A stretch of DNA of 64,000 nucleotides from Bradyrhizobium sp. (lineage in GTDB: Bacteria > Pseudomonadota > Alphaproteobacteria > Rhizobiales > Xanthobacteraceae), in NCBI RefSeq assembly GCF_027307225.1, contig NZ_DAHUXJ010000030.1, positions 16,259 to 80,258 of the forward strand, given 5' to 3'. A program made the position numbers and the translations under genes. The number at the start of each line of letters is the position of its first letter. The first letter of the stretch is position 1. Under the pieces are notes generated by a model. It saw nothing but the letters and a program-made list of their open reading frames with translations, had not been told where the DNA came from and made no database searches. Shown here in pieces: positions 53,657 to 63,078 of the stretch.

Positions 53657-56341
53657 TTAGCCGGTCTTGCGTGCCGGCTCCGCGCCGTCGCCGGTTACCC
53701 GGCCGACCAGCGTGTTGTATTGATCGATCGGAAGCGGCTTGCCGATGAAATAGCCCTGCACGGCGTCGCAGCCCTGCTCGTCGAGGAAGACGAGTTGGTC
53801 CTGCGTTTCCACGCCTTCGGCCACGATCGACATTTCCAGGCCATGACCGAGGCCGATGACGGCGCACACGATCGCCGCCGACTGCGGGTTGCGTCCAAGG
53901 TTCATGATAAAGGCGCGGTCGATCTTGATCTTGTCGAACGGGAACGCCTGCAAATAGCTGAGCGAGGAGTAGCCGCTACCGAAGTCGTCCATCGAGATCC
54001 GGACGCCAAGCCCTTTCAGGCGCCGCAATAGCGCCAGACCGCGGTCGAAATCCTCGATCAGCACGCCTTCCGTGATTTCAAGTTCCAGCCGCCCTGGCGC
54101 AAGCCCCGTCTCAAGCAGGATCGAATGCACGAGACTGACGACGTCGCCATGCATGAATTGCGCCGGCGACAGGTTGACCGCGACCTGCAACGGAACCGGC
54201 CAGGAGGCCGCCTCGCGGCAGGCCTCGCGAAGGATCCACTGTCCCATCTCGAAGATCAGGCCGCTTTCCTCGGCAAGCGGAATGAAATCGGACGGCGGCA
54301 CGAAGCCGCGCACCGGGTGACGCCAACGTGCCAATGCCTCGAAGCCGATGATTTCGTTGGTTCCGGGCATCCAGTGCGACGGCGCCTGCGGCTGATAGTA
54401 CAGCGAGATTTCGCCGTTCTTGACCGCCGTGGAAAGGTCCTGGTGCAGCACGCGCCGGTCGCGGATCTGCTGATCCATCTCCGGTTCGTAGATGCTGATC
54501 GTGCCGCGCGATTTGGCTTTTGCGCGCGACAGCGCAGCGCCCGCATTGGCGAGCAGCGACGCCGCGTCGGTGCCGTTATGCGGAAAGATCGAAATACCCG
54601 TCGTCAAGCCGGTGCGGACCGATTTGCCGTCGATCAGGATTTCCCTCGCCATCGTCTCGGCCAGTTGCTCGGCGAGCAGCATGGCGGCGATCGGTTGTTT
54701 GCCGTCGATGATCAGTCCGAATTCGTCGCCGGAGAGCCGCGCCACGACGCCGCCGCGTGCGGACGCTTGCAGCCGCTGCGCCACCTCGATCAGGAGCTTG
54801 TCGCCGGTGGCATGACCGAAAACGTCGTTGACTTCGGTCAAGCCGTCAAGATCGATCGACAACACCGCGAATTGCTCTTCCGCGCCGGCGCAGGCTTCGA
54901 TCATCTGCGTCAACGCTTGCAGGAAGGCGGCTCGGTTCGGCAGGTCGGTCAGGCCGTCGTGATAGGCCATGTGCGCCATGCGCGATTCGGTCTGGCGACG
55001 GTCGGTGACGTCCTCGTGCGTCTTGATCAGATATTGCGGCTCGCCGGCCTCGTTGAGCACGGTGACCCGGCGCGTCAAGAACAGCCGCAAGCCGTCCTTG
55101 GTGCTGATCGGATGTTCTTCGGTGAAAGACTTGCGGTTTCTGACCGCCGCCTCGTCGCGGGCCACGATGAGCTTGGCCTCGCGCTCGTTGAAGATTTCCG
55201 CGGCCGTCAATCCTGCAACTTCTTCGCGGCGGCGGTTGAGAATGGTCTCGGCGCTGCGGTTGGCGAGAAGATATTGCCCGTTGCTGGCGTTTTCGACCGT
55301 CAGCGAGACCGGAACATTGTCAACCACCTGTTCGAGGAACTTCTTGGTCTTTTCAAGCTCCTCGGAAAGCGTCCGCCGCTGGGTGACATCGTCAAACAGC
55401 GCGATCAGAAATTCCGGCTCGTTCTTGTCGTTGCGCGCGATCACGCGACTGGAGGCAAGAACCCGCCTCTTGGAGCCGCGTTCGACAAAGAACTCGCTGC
55501 GGAACTGGCCGTCCGGCGCGCCGAGGGCAGCGCGGTCGGCCGCCTCGATACTCGCCGCCGTATCGGCCGTGAAGATTTCGTCGGCGCGCTTGCCGACGAT
55601 GAAATCGCGCGAGAAGCGCGAGAAGCGTTCGAAAGCCCGGTTGGCGAAAATGTAGCGGCCGTCCTCGATGCTCTTGGCGGCTACGCAGACCGGGACATTC
55701 TCCAGCACGGATTCGAGGAACTGCTTGGTGGAAGCCAGCTGCCGCGAAAGCTCGCGCTGCTCGCTGCAATCTTCATGCGTCGCGACCGACCCGCCGTTCG
55801 GCAGCGAGAAACATTTGACATGCACCGATTGCCTGCCCGGCAACTCGGTGACGAGCCCCTCCGGCTTGACGGCTTCAGCGTAGAACTCCTCGATCGTGAC
55901 GTCGAGGACGCCACGCGCCCGCCTGAGTTCAAGGAGGTCTCTGCCAGTCATGTCGGGCGCGATGTCCGAGCGCGACAGGCCATAAATCTCGAGATAGCGG
56001 TCGTTAAGGAAAACGATCCGTTGCCGGGGGTTGGTGATGACCACACCCTGCTTGAGGTTGTTCAAGGCAGAGCTGACGAACGCATTCCTGCGAAGTTGCG
56101 ATCGTTTGAGCCGGCGCAGCGCGGAGACGGCCCACAAGCCAACCGCGACCAGGAAAGAGCACACGACGAGGCCGCCGAGGACCATATCAGTGACGACTTC
56201 CGGATCGGCCGTGTTGAAAAACCTGACGAGTTTGAAGCCCGCGCTGGACGCAGGGACGGCCCAAATGGACGCAATCAGGCACACCACGACCCCTGCCGGA
56301 ATCATGATCCCGCCGCCTGCCTGCCATTTCTTGTCAACCAT
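53657..56341 (-). CDS. Membrane GGDEF-EAL protein with PAS domains
   Basis: An 894-residue signalling protein: two N-terminal membrane segments (about 10-35 and 50-75), PAS domains at about 85-200, 205-325 and 330-450, a GGDEF domain whose signature is SGDEF (537-541) and an EAL domain with an intact EAL (668-670) plus DDFGSGYSSL. The altered first residue leaves the cyclase uncertain, while the phosphodiesterase side looks complete, so cyclic-di-GMP breakdown is the likely output. It is monocistronic and preceded by 282 bases of non-coding DNA. Confidence 0.92.
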   Translation of the reverse strand: MVDKKWQAGGGIMIPAGVVVCLIASIWAVPASSAGFKLVRFFNTADPEVVTDMVLGGLVVCSFLVAVGLWAVSALRRLKRSQLRRNAFVSSALNNLKQGVVITNPRQRIVFLNDRYLEIYGLSRSDIAPDMTGRDLLELRRARGVLDVTIEEFYAEAVKPEGLVTELPGRQSVHVKCFSLPNGGSVATHEDCSEQRELSRQLASTKQFLESVLENVPVCVAAKSIEDGRYIFANRAFERFSRFSRDFIVGKRADEIFTADTAASIEAADRAALGAPDGQFRSEFFVERGSKRRVLASSRVIARNDKNEPEFLIALFDDVTQRRTLSEELEKTKKFLEQVVDNVPVSLTVENASNGQYLLANRSAETILNRRREEVAGLTAAEIFNEREAKLIVARDEAAVRNRKSFTEEHPISTKDGLRLFLTRRVTVLNEAGEPQYLIKTHEDVTDRRQTESRMAHMAYHDGLTDLPNRAAFLQALTQMIEACAGAEEQFAVLSIDLDGLTEVNDVFGHATGDKLLIEVAQRLQASARGGVVARLSGDEFGLIIDGKQPIAAMLLAEQLAETMAREILIDGKSVRTGLTTGISIFPHNGTDAASLLANAGAALSRAKAKSRGTISIYEPEMDQQIRDRRVLHQDLSTAVKNGEISLYYQPQAPSHWMPGTNEIIGFEALARWRHPVRGFVPPSDFIPLAEESGLIFEMGQWILREACREAASWPVPLQVAVNLSPAQFMHGDVVSLVHSILLETGLAPGRLELEITEGVLIEDFDRGLALLRRLKGLGVRISMDDFGSGYSSLSYLQAFPFDKIKIDRAFIMNLGRNPQSAAIVCAVIGLGHGLEMSIVAEGVETQDQLVFLDEQGCDAVQGYFIGKPLPIDQYNTLVGRVTGDGAEPARKTG

Positions 56342-56623
56342 CGGTCACCCGCGGATTTCTGCGCGGGAGTGTCTTTCTTCACGGGTTTGGATCAGGTAAA
56401 CGCGTACCCCTACCTGGCTTATTTGCGGCGCGAAACCGCGCCAATTGCGCCGACATGATTAATGGGTCACTAATAAATTAGACTGGGAAAGTTCAGAAAC
56501 GAATCCAAAGAGTTGCCCCAGTAAAACGCGCAGCCAAAATGTTTGGGGCGAAACGCCATTCACGTATGAGCGGGATCGGCGAGCACCCCCACCAGCAAGG
56601 TAGATCCGGAACAGAATTTTCGA

Positions 56624-57721
56624 ATGGAAAAAGTCGAGTGCGTCGTCATCGGTGCGGGAGTGATCGGTCTTGCGATCGCGAGGCGGCTTGCCCAGAGCGG
56701 CCGCGAAGTGGTCGTGCTGGAAGCTGCCGAAGCCATCGGCACCGTCACGTCTTCCCGCAACAGCGAGGTGATTCACGCCGGCATCTATTACCGGTCGGGC
56801 AGCTTGATGGCGCAGATGTGCGTCGCCGGCAAGCACGCGCTCTATCGCTATTGCCGTGACCAGGGCATTCCGCATCGCAATTGCGGCAAGCTGATCGTCG
56901 CGACGACGCCGAAGGAAACCGAAAGGCTGGCGTCGATCAGGGCGCACGCCGAGGCCAATGGCGTGGTCGATATGCAAACGCTTGGTGGCGAAGCCGCGCG
57001 GGCACTGGAGCCGGCGCTTCATTGCGAGGCCGCCCTGTTATCGCCTTCCACTGGCATCATCGACAGCCACGCCTACATGCTGGCGCTGCGCGGCAACGCC
57101 GAAGACGCCGGCGCTGCCTTTGCATTTCACACGCCGCTCATCGGCGCTCGCGTACGCGGCGGGCGCATCGAGATCGACGCCGGCGGCGAGACGCCGATGT
57201 CGCTCGAGTGCAGGCTGCTCGTCAACGCGGCAGGCCTTGACGCGACCTCGATCGCACGCAGCATCGATGGCATGCCGGTCGAAAAGATTCCATCGGCCTA
57301 TCTTGCGAAGGGCAACTATTTCAGCTGCTCGGCGCGCGCGCCGTTTTCACGTCTGATCTATCCGGTCCCCGAGCCCGGCGGCCTTGGCGTGCATCTCACG
57401 CTGGATATGGCGGGGCAGGCGCGCTTCGGCCCCGACGTGGAATGGGTCGATCATATCGACTACGCGGTCGATGCGGCGCGGGCGGAGCGATTTTACCCGG
57501 CGATCCGCCGCTACTGGCCGACGCTGCCGGATGGCGCGCTGATGCCGAGCTATTCGGGAATGCGGCCCAAGATCGTGCCGCCGGCGGTCGCGGTGCAGGA
57601 CTTCATGATCCAGGGGCCGAAGGACCACGGCGTCGACGGACTGATCAACCTGTTCGGAATTGAATCGCCCGGACTGACGTCATCGCTTGCCATCGCCGAC
57701 CGTGTCGGCGAACTGGCCTAG
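56624..57721 (+). CDS. FAD-dependent oxidoreductase, L-2-hydroxyglutarate oxidase-like
   Basis: A 365-residue flavoprotein of the LhgO/DAO family. FAD-binding [13 protein letters not shown] is at 10-22 and [14 protein letters not shown] at about 43-56 is the family hallmark. It would oxidise L-2-hydroxyglutarate to 2-oxoglutarate, passing electrons to the membrane. The protein ends [12 protein letters not shown] and its TAG stop (57719-57721) lies in the CTAG end of palindrome H1. Confidence 0.88.
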   Translation: MEKVECVVIGAGVIGLAIARRLAQSGREVVVLEAAEAIGTVTSSRNSEVIHAGIYYRSGSLMAQMCVAGKHALYRYCRDQGIPHRNCGKLIVATTPKETERLASIRAHAEANGVVDMQTLGGEAARALEPALHCEAALLSPSTGIIDSHAYMLALRGNAEDAGAAFAFHTPLIGARVRGGRIEIDAGGETPMSLECRLLVNAAGLDATSIARSIDGMPVEKIPSAYLAKGNYFSCSARAPFSRLIYPVPEPGGLGVHLTLDMAGQARFGPDVEWVDHIDYAVDAARAERFYPAIRRYWPTLPDGALMPSYSGMRPKIVPPAVAVQDFMIQGPKDHGVDGLINLFGIESPGLTSSLAIADRVGELA

Positions 57722-57789
57722 TGTCCCGATTCCGAAGTTCGTAAACGTGGAGCCGCAATATGATACGAACTTCGGAATCGGAGCACTAG
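57718..57789. repeat. Palindrome H1, chimeric ends, supplies upstream stop codon
   Basis: Left end CTAGTGTCCC (type E1), inner arm GATTCCGAAGTTCGTA (type E3), right end GGAGCACTAG (type E3). The outer arms do not match each other, so it looks like a hybrid of two types. Confidence 0.88.
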
Positions 57790-57863
57790 TGTGGCTTTGG
57801 TTCAGAAGTCCGCATGACGAGCCCGCGGCAGTAGCGATGCGGACTTCTGAACCGCCACACTAG
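57786..57863. repeat. Palindrome H2 (GTGTGG / AGAAGTCCGCAT type)
   Basis: CTAGTGTGG, bulge CTTT, GGTTCAGAAGTCCGCAT pairs perfectly with ATGCGGACTTCTGAACC and CCACACTAG. It shares CTAG with H1. Its inner stem differs from that of E2, which has the same outer arm. Confidence 0.92.
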
Positions 57864-57952
57864 CTGTTGTAACATCCCGCCTGCCGGTCGGCGCTGGTGC
57901 ACCGGCCGGTTGCATCGATCAAAGCGGGTGTTGGAGCCTTGGCTCGTACTAG

Positions 57953-58138
57953 CTAATGCAAGGTGACGCTGGCGGAGTTCTTCAGGCGCTCGATTTCGTC
58001 CTTAACCATCAGCTTCCGGCGCTTGAGTTCGACAATCTGCAAATCGTCTGTTGAAAGGTGAAGAAGAGCCTCGTGCAATTCGGTTTCGAGAATCTTGTGT
58101 TTCCTTTCCAGTTCAACGAGATGTGCATGAATTGCCAT
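57953..58138 (-). CDS. DUF465 (YdcH-like) small protein
   Basis: A 61-residue helical-hairpin protein: HLVELERKHKILETELHE is followed by LQIVELKRRKLMVKDEIERL, the YdcH/DUF465 pattern common in Alphaproteobacteria. The function is unknown. ATG at 58138 has GGAGG upstream. A second DUF465 gene lies 400 bases away in the opposite orientation. Confidence 0.88.
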   Translation of the reverse strand: MAIHAHLVELERKHKILETELHEALLHLSTDDLQIVELKRRKLMVKDEIERLKNSASVTLH

Positions 58139-58484
58139 TCGATACCTCCTCGGTTGGGTCAAGACCTCAGATTCGATCCGGAGTAGGAAGTTTACACCAA
58201 GGCGTGAATCTGTCGATGGTCTTGAAAAACGCCATCCTCATTTTTCACCGGCACCTGTAACGAATCGTGAGCCGGCCTCCCGGGCGTTAATCTTTTTGCC
58301 CGGCCGGTTCCCGCCTCGGGCCGGAAAGCACGGTAAAACAAACGGTTGGCGCAAAGATCAAGAGGTGCGAGGCACAAGGCCAGATCCATCCGCCACCTGA
58401 CTGGCTGACTGGCCTCGCGCGTTTTTCCTCCCGTGGATGCGGCCTCGAACTTGCTTGCGGAGCGGCTTGCCAGGGAGGATAGTC
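58139..58484. other. Divergent intergenic region between DUF465 genes
   Basis: No gene seen. It contains scattered GC-rich inverted sequences (GCCGGCCTCCCGGGCG near 58270 and TGCCCGGCCGGTT near 58300) and must hold the promoters for the flanking divergent small genes. No clear promoter motif was identified. Confidence 0.4.
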
Positions 58485-58547
58485 ATGGCTCGGCTTGCCG
58501 GAACTTTTCGCAAATCTCATCCGCGTTTTCGACCAAGTAGACCATGA
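58485..58547 (+). CDS. 20-residue basic ORF coupled to the DUF465 gene
   Basis: ATG at 58485 follows AGGGAGGA with a 5-base gap, one of the better ribosome sites in the window. The 20-codon frame encodes an arginine-rich peptide (MARLAGTFRK start) and its TGA overlaps the ATG of the DUF465 gene (ATGA at 58544-58547). This suggests a translationally coupled leader or tiny protein. Without comparative data it may be chance, so confidence is moderate. Confidence 0.5.
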   Translation: MARLAGTFRKSHPRFRPSRP

Positions 58548-58750
58548 CCGACGAAGATGAGCGGGAACTCCAGTCCGAGCTCGCAAGATTGCAACAGGAA
58601 CACCGCGACCTCGATGCAGCGATCGATGCGCTGCATCAGTCGCCGGCGCCTGACCTGCTGCGGCTGCAGCGGCTGAAAAAGCGCAAGCTGCAGTTGCGCG
58701 ATCGTATCGCCTTCATCGAAGACCAGATCACGCCGGACATCATCGCCTGA
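58544..58750 (+). CDS. DUF465 (YdcH-like) small protein
   Basis: A 68-residue helical protein: ELQSELARLQQEHRDLDAAI and LQRLKKRKLQLRDRIAFIED give the DUF465 pattern of two helices. It is of unknown function but widely conserved. No Shine-Dalgarno lies immediately upstream; coupling to the overlapping 20-codon ORF would explain its initiation. Confidence 0.88.
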   Translation: MTDEDERELQSELARLQQEHRDLDAAIDALHQSPAPDLLRLQRLKKRKLQLRDRIAFIEDQITPDIIA

Positions 58751-58853
58751 AGCGGCTTGCCCAAGGCGCAGCCGTCCGAAAATGAGGCTTGACTCCATGA
58801 GAACAAAATAGGAACATTTGCGCGATCCCCACGCCTGCCCCAAGGAACGCGCC

Positions 58854-59066
58854 ATGCCCGAAGCTGCTTCGTTTCCCTTTAGCCCGAGCTACGAACAGGC
58901 CTGCGACCGGCTGATCGCGATGTGCAATGGCGACGCGCGCAGCACGATCAAGGCCCTGATCCTGGCCAACGAATATCTGGAAATCGAACTGAGCGAATTG
59001 CGGACGAAAGCCGTGAAGCTCGGCGCGGTCGCCCGGCGGTCGCGCGAAAGGGGCGATGCGGCCTGA
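58854..59066 (+). CDS. Small conserved-type protein of unknown function
   Basis: A 70-residue acidic-to-neutral protein, FPFSPSYEQACDRLIAMCNG then a helix STIKALILANEYLEIELSEL. I do not recognise a family. ATG 58854 has AAGGA with an 8-base gap, and the next gene begins 22 bases after its stop. It may form a small operon with the DUF465 gene and its neighbour. Confidence 0.7.
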   Translation: MPEAASFPFSPSYEQACDRLIAMCNGDARSTIKALILANEYLEIELSELRTKAVKLGAVARRSRERGDAA

Positions 59067-59088
59067 TCATCGGCGATGGAGCAGCGGT

Positions 59089-59340
59089 ATGGCGAATGTC
59101 ACCTACTACGTCGCAATGCCATTCTTGCAGGATGAGAGCGGCATGCCGGTCGCAGGCGCGGCCGAGGAATGCCAGCATTCGAGCAGTGCGCTGCGGCGCG
59201 CCGAAGCGATGTCGCGCGCCGCAGGCAGCATCGGCGCGGTGGCGTTCTGCCGCAGCGGCGACCCGATGGTAGGAGAGTTCGGCGATGCGCGTGTGCTCAA
59301 GACATTCGGACAGGTGCCGGACGATCTGAACGGGCTTTAG
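59089..59340 (+). CDS. Small protein of unknown function
   Basis: An 83-residue protein, MANVTYYVAMPFLQDESGMP then AEECQHSSSALRRAEAMSRA and FCRSGDPMVGEFGDARVLKT. No domain recognised. ATG 59089 is preferred over an upstream in-frame ATG at 59056 that overlaps the preceding gene. Its stop is 2 bases from the convergent epoxide hydrolase stop. Confidence 0.7.
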   Translation: MANVTYYVAMPFLQDESGMPVAGAAEECQHSSSALRRAEAMSRAAGSIGAVAFCRSGDPMVGEFGDARVLKTFGQVPDDLNGL

Positions 59341-59342
59341 CT

Positions 59343-60524
59343 TCAGCGTAGCTCGCGGAAGAACGCGCGAACTTCGTGCGCCAGGAGGTCGGGTTGTTCG
59401 AGGGCGGCAAAATGGCCGCCCTTTTCCATGACGCTCCAGCGGCGGATGTTGGTATGCACGCGCTCGATTGCGCTGCGCGGCGGTTTCAGGATTTCGCGCG
59501 GGAATTGGGCGTAGCCGGTCGGCACCGTGATGGTCGCCCCACGGGGCAAGATCGCCGAGCCATGAAGCCGGGCATAATAAGGCCAGAATGACGAACCGAT
59601 CGCGCCAGTGAACCAGTAGAGCGAGATATCGGCGAGCATGCGGTCGCGGCTGATCGCACGCTCGACATCGCCGCCGCAATCCGACCAGGCGCGGAACTTC
59701 TCGACGATCCAACCAGCGAGGCCCGCCGGCGAATCCGTCAAGGCAAACGAAAGCGTCTGCGGCCGCGTGCCCTGGATCCATTGATAGCCGGTTTCCTCGC
59801 GCGTCCAGTGCGCGAGTTCACCGAGATATCGCTTCTCCTCCTCGGTCGGATTCTCGAACGTGCTCGCCTCGCGTCCGGCCGCCGCCCACAGGTTGAGGTG
59901 GATGCCAATCATCTTTTCGGCGTGGGCATAGCCGAGCCGGCTGGTGACGGCCGCGCCCCAATCGCCGCCCTGCGCGGCGAAGCGCTTGAAGCCGAGCACG
60001 TCGTGCATCAAGGCCGCAACACAATCGGCCATTTCAGGAACGGCGTATCTCTTCTGGCCCGGCTTGAACGAAAGCCCATAGCCAGGCAGCGAGGGTGCAA
60101 TCACCGTGAAGGCATCGCGCGGATCGCCGCCGAACCGCGCGGGATCCGTGAGACGCGGAATAACGTCGATGAATTCGAACACCGAACCGGGCCAGCCATG
60201 CAACAACAGCAGCGGCATCGGGTTTTCGCCAACGCCGGGAATATGCAGGTAGTGCAGGTCGATGCCGTCGAGCGGCACGCGGAATTGCGGAAAGGCATTC
60301 AACGCCGCCTCCTCCGCGCGCCAGTCAAAGCGCTCGCGCCAGTACTGCACGAGTGTGCGCAAGTAAGCGACGTCGGTTCCAAAGGCCCAAGGATCGCTCC
60401 CCGCCTCGCCGGGCGCGGAATCCGGAAAGCGCGTCCGCTCGAGGCGCGCCTTCAGATCAGCGATGTCTTGCTCGGCAACGTGAAGCTTGAACGGCTCGGG
60501 CTTGTTCATCTCGGACTTGGTCAT
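59343..60524 (-). CDS. Epoxide hydrolase-family alpha/beta hydrolase
   Basis: A 393-residue protein with an N-terminal epoxide-hydrolase domain (PFKLHVAEQDIADLKARLER) and a hydrolase core: HGWPGS (oxyanion) at 109-114, nucleophile Asp188 in QGGDWGAAV, and a C-terminal His in KGGHFAALEQP. This is the microsomal-type epoxide hydrolase layout, which opens epoxides to diols. It starts inside the diguanylate cyclase stop (ATGA), so the two are coupled. Confidence 0.9.
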   Translation of the reverse strand: MTKSEMNKPEPFKLHVAEQDIADLKARLERTRFPDSAPGEAGSDPWAFGTDVAYLRTLVQYWRERFDWRAEEAALNAFPQFRVPLDGIDLHYLHIPGVGENPMPLLLLHGWPGSVFEFIDVIPRLTDPARFGGDPRDAFTVIAPSLPGYGLSFKPGQKRYAVPEMADCVAALMHDVLGFKRFAAQGGDWGAAVTSRLGYAHAEKMIGIHLNLWAAAGREASTFENPTEEEKRYLGELAHWTREETGYQWIQGTRPQTLSFALTDSPAGLAGWIVEKFRAWSDCGGDVERAISRDRMLADISLYWFTGAIGSSFWPYYARLHGSAILPRGATITVPTGYAQFPREILKPPRSAIERVHTNIRRWSVMEKGGHFAALEQPDLLAHEVRAFFRELR

Positions 60525-61222
60525 GGAGTTACTCGCCTGTCTGGGGGGAACGAAGGATCCAACACTTCATGGCGGCGCTGCGCCTTGCGCACATACATCG
60601 CACGATCAGCCTCGGCCAGCGCCCGCGCGGGGTCCGAATGGGCCCCGAGAATAGAAACGCCGGTCGACACACCGGTCGCAACCGTGCTGCCCGCGAAGGC
60701 AAAACTGAGCCGATCGATATCCTCCTCCAGCGCGGCCGCCTTCGCGCACGCATCGGTTTCGGAGAGATTCCACAACAGCAGCGCAAATTCGTCGCCGCCG
60801 AGCCGGCCGATCACGTCGGAGGAACGGATCTGCCGCGACAGCACCGCAACGATCGCCCTCAGCACTTCATCGCCAGCCGCGTGGCCGAAACTGTCGTTGA
60901 TCGGCTTGAGGCGGTCGACGTCGAGCACGATCAGCGCACCGCTGGCATGGTAACGCTGGATATAGGAGATGGCGCGGCCAAGCTCGCGCTCGAATCCGCG
61001 CCGGTTCGGAATTTCGAGCAGGAAATCCGTCTCGGCCGCTGCCTGCATTTGTTCGACGCGCGCGAGCGCCCTGGCCAGCTGGCCTTTCAGCCGCCGGATC
61101 TCGGCCCTGGCATCGTCCTTCCCTCCGGAAGCGCGATGCCCCGGACGAACGTTGCCATTGGCCGGAGCCGGTTTGCGGCGTTTCGCGGCCCGCGATGGCG
61201 TTGCCCTCGTTTTCTTCTTCAT
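60521..61222 (-). CDS. Diguanylate cyclase (GGDEF)
   Basis: A 233-residue protein: a basic N-terminus, a coiled stretch (AEIRRLKGQLARALARVEQM), then a GGDEF domain with intact RLGGDEF and FLLEIPNRRGFEREL. No membrane or PAS domain, so it is a soluble cyclase making cyclic-di-GMP. ATG 61222 with GGGAAG upstream is chosen; the frame to 61645 overlaps purE. It overlaps the epoxide hydrolase gene by 4 bases. Confidence 0.88.
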   Translation of the reverse strand: MKKKTRATPSRAAKRRKPAPANGNVRPGHRASGGKDDARAEIRRLKGQLARALARVEQMQAAAETDFLLEIPNRRGFERELGRAISYIQRYHASGALIVLDVDRLKPINDSFGHAAGDEVLRAIVAVLSRQIRSSDVIGRLGGDEFALLLWNLSETDACAKAAALEEDIDRLSFAFAGSTVATGVSTGVSILGAHSDPARALAEADRAMYVRKAQRRHEVLDPSFPPDRRVTP

Positions 61223-61365
61223 CGGTCTTCCCAGGGGACGCGGACGGCTCCGGATCCTTAAACCAAACCATTTACCTGTGTTAACGCCGGCCGCGGATCC
61301 GGCGCCAAGAAGGCTTGCCTGTTCGCACCAAGACAGGATAGTCCATAGTCGCTCCCTTGCTAACC

Positions 61366-61393
61366 TTGCCGTAGAGAGGGCCGATCCTATAAT
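61366..61393 (+). promoter_or_regulatory. Candidate promoter of purEK
   Basis: TTGCCG (61366-61371), a 16-base gap, then TATAAT (61388-61393), about 43 bases upstream of the purE ATG. The -10 box is a perfect sigma-70-type hexamer; the -35 matches TTGACA at four of six positions. Confidence 0.6.
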
Positions 61394-61435
61394 CGGACCT
61401 GTATTTTTCGGATTCTGCTCAGAAGAATTAACGAT

Positions 61436-61924
61436 ATGCCCGCGCCGATCGCCATCATCATGGGAAGCCAGTCGGACTGGGGGACCATGCGCCACGCCGC
61501 CGAAACGCTGGGCGCGCTCGGGGTGCCCTGCGAGAAGTTGATCGTCTCCGCGCATCGCACGCCGGAGCGGCTCTATGCCTTCGCCAAGGGCGCAAAGACA
61601 GCCGGCTTCAAGGTCGTCATTGCGGGCGCCGGCGGCGCCGCGCATCTGCCGGGCATGGCCGCGTCGCTGACGGACCTCCCCGTGTTCGGCGTGCCGATCG
61701 AATCGAAGGCGATGTCCGGCGTCGATTCGCTCTATTCGATCGTCCAGATGCCGGCCGGCATTCCCGTCGGAACGCTCGCGATCGGCAAGGCTGGCGCGAT
61801 CAACGCGGCGCTGTTGGCAGCGAGTGTGCTGGCGTTGTACGACAAGGCGCTGGCGGAACGGCTTTCTGCCTGGCGCAAGAAGCAGACCGACGCGGTTGCC
61901 GAGCGTCCGGAGGAATCTGCGTGA
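61436..61924 (+). CDS. purE: N5-carboxyaminoimidazole ribonucleotide mutase
   Basis: A 162-residue class I PurE. MGSQSDW (9-15) and the histidine-bearing [10 protein letters not shown] bind and protonate the substrate, and [12 protein letters not shown] is a further hallmark. It converts N5-CAIR to CAIR in purine synthesis. It precedes purK, which makes N5-CAIR, with a 4-base GTGA overlap. Confidence 0.96.
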   Translation: MPAPIAIIMGSQSDWGTMRHAAETLGALGVPCEKLIVSAHRTPERLYAFAKGAKTAGFKVVIAGAGGAAHLPGMAASLTDLPVFGVPIESKAMSGVDSLYSIVQMPAGIPVGTLAIGKAGAINAALLAASVLALYDKALAERLSAWRKKQTDAVAERPEESA

Positions 61925-63024
61925 CGGATGTATCTCGCTTGACGCTGAAACCAGGCGACACCATCGGAATTCTCGGCGGCGGACAACTCGGCAAGATGCT
62001 GGCGATGGCAGCGGCGCGCCTTGGCCTGCGCTGCCGGGTGTTTTCGCCGGATCCGGATTCGCCAGCCTTCGATGTGGTGGCCAACGCCACCTGCGCTGAA
62101 TATGCCGACGTCGAGGCGCTCGAACTGTTCGCCGGCGATGTCGACGTCATCACCTATGAATTCGAAAACGTGCCGGCGGCTTCCGCGATGATCCTCGCCG
62201 CGCGGCGGCCGGTCTTGCCCGATCGCCGGGTTCTCGAGACGACGCAGGATCGCCTGATCGAGAAGGACTTCGTCACGCGGTTGGGCATCAAGACCGCCGA
62301 CTACGCCGACGTTTCGTCGCCGCAGACCCTGCTCGCGGCGATCGGGCGGATCGGCCTGCCCGCGGTGCTGAAAACCCGCCGCTTCGGCTATGACGGCAAG
62401 GGCCAGGCGATCATCCGTTCAAGCAACGACGCCGATCGCGCCTGGGCCGACCTCGGCACCAAATCGGCAATCCTGGAGGCTTTCGTTCCGTTCGAGCGCG
62501 AGATTTCGGTGATCGCCGCCCGCTCGGCCGACGGCAGCGTCGAGAGTTTCGACGTCACAGAAAACGAGCATCGCGATCACATCCTGAAGGTTTCGCGCGT
62601 GCCTGCGGCGATCTCGGACGAACTCGCCGCGCAGGTCCGCGACACCGCGCAACGCATCGCGGTCGCGCTCGACTATGTCGGCACGCTGGCAGTCGAGATG
62701 TTCGTGGTCGACCGCGACGGCAAGCCGGACGTGCTCGTCAACGAGATTGCGCCGCGCGTGCATAATTCCGGGCACTGGACGCTGGACGGCGCCTCGATCT
62801 CGCAATTCGAGCAGCACATCCGCGCGATCGCCGGGTGGCCGCTTGGCAAGCCGCTGCGGCACGGCGCGGTCACCATGACCAACCTGATCGGCGACGAGAT
62901 CAACAGCTACGTGGACTGGCTGGCAGTCCCCGGCGCCACCGTGCACGTCTATGGCAAGGGCGCCCCGAGGCCGGGCCGCAAGATGGGCCATGTAACCAAG
63001 GTCGTGCCGGCGGGCCAAAAGTGA
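61921..63024 (+). CDS. purK: N5-carboxyaminoimidazole ribonucleotide synthase
   Basis: A 367-residue ATP-grasp enzyme. The N-terminal [20 protein letters not shown] is the PurK hallmark; the ATP-grasp part has [17 protein letters not shown] and the metal-binding [14 protein letters not shown]. It carboxylates AIR with bicarbonate and ATP to give N5-CAIR. It starts with GTG overlapping the purE stop, so the two are coupled. Confidence 0.96.
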   Translation: MTDVSRLTLKPGDTIGILGGGQLGKMLAMAAARLGLRCRVFSPDPDSPAFDVVANATCAEYADVEALELFAGDVDVITYEFENVPAASAMILAARRPVLPDRRVLETTQDRLIEKDFVTRLGIKTADYADVSSPQTLLAAIGRIGLPAVLKTRRFGYDGKGQAIIRSSNDADRAWADLGTKSAILEAFVPFEREISVIAARSADGSVESFDVTENEHRDHILKVSRVPAAISDELAAQVRDTAQRIAVALDYVGTLAVEMFVVDRDGKPDVLVNEIAPRVHNSGHWTLDGASISQFEQHIRAIAGWPLGKPLRHGAVTMTNLIGDEINSYVDWLAVPGATVHVYGKGAPRPGRKMGHVTKVVPAGQK

Positions 63025-63078
63025 GTCCGCCAGATCGACCGCAGAGAACAACGAGTCGGTTCCGTCAGCACCAACCGA

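Noticed and set aside
54125..56458. 777-codon open frame opposite the GGDEF-EAL gene
   Set aside because: Antisense shadow with low-complexity, arginine-rich composition; the minus strand has complete PAS, GGDEF and EAL domains.
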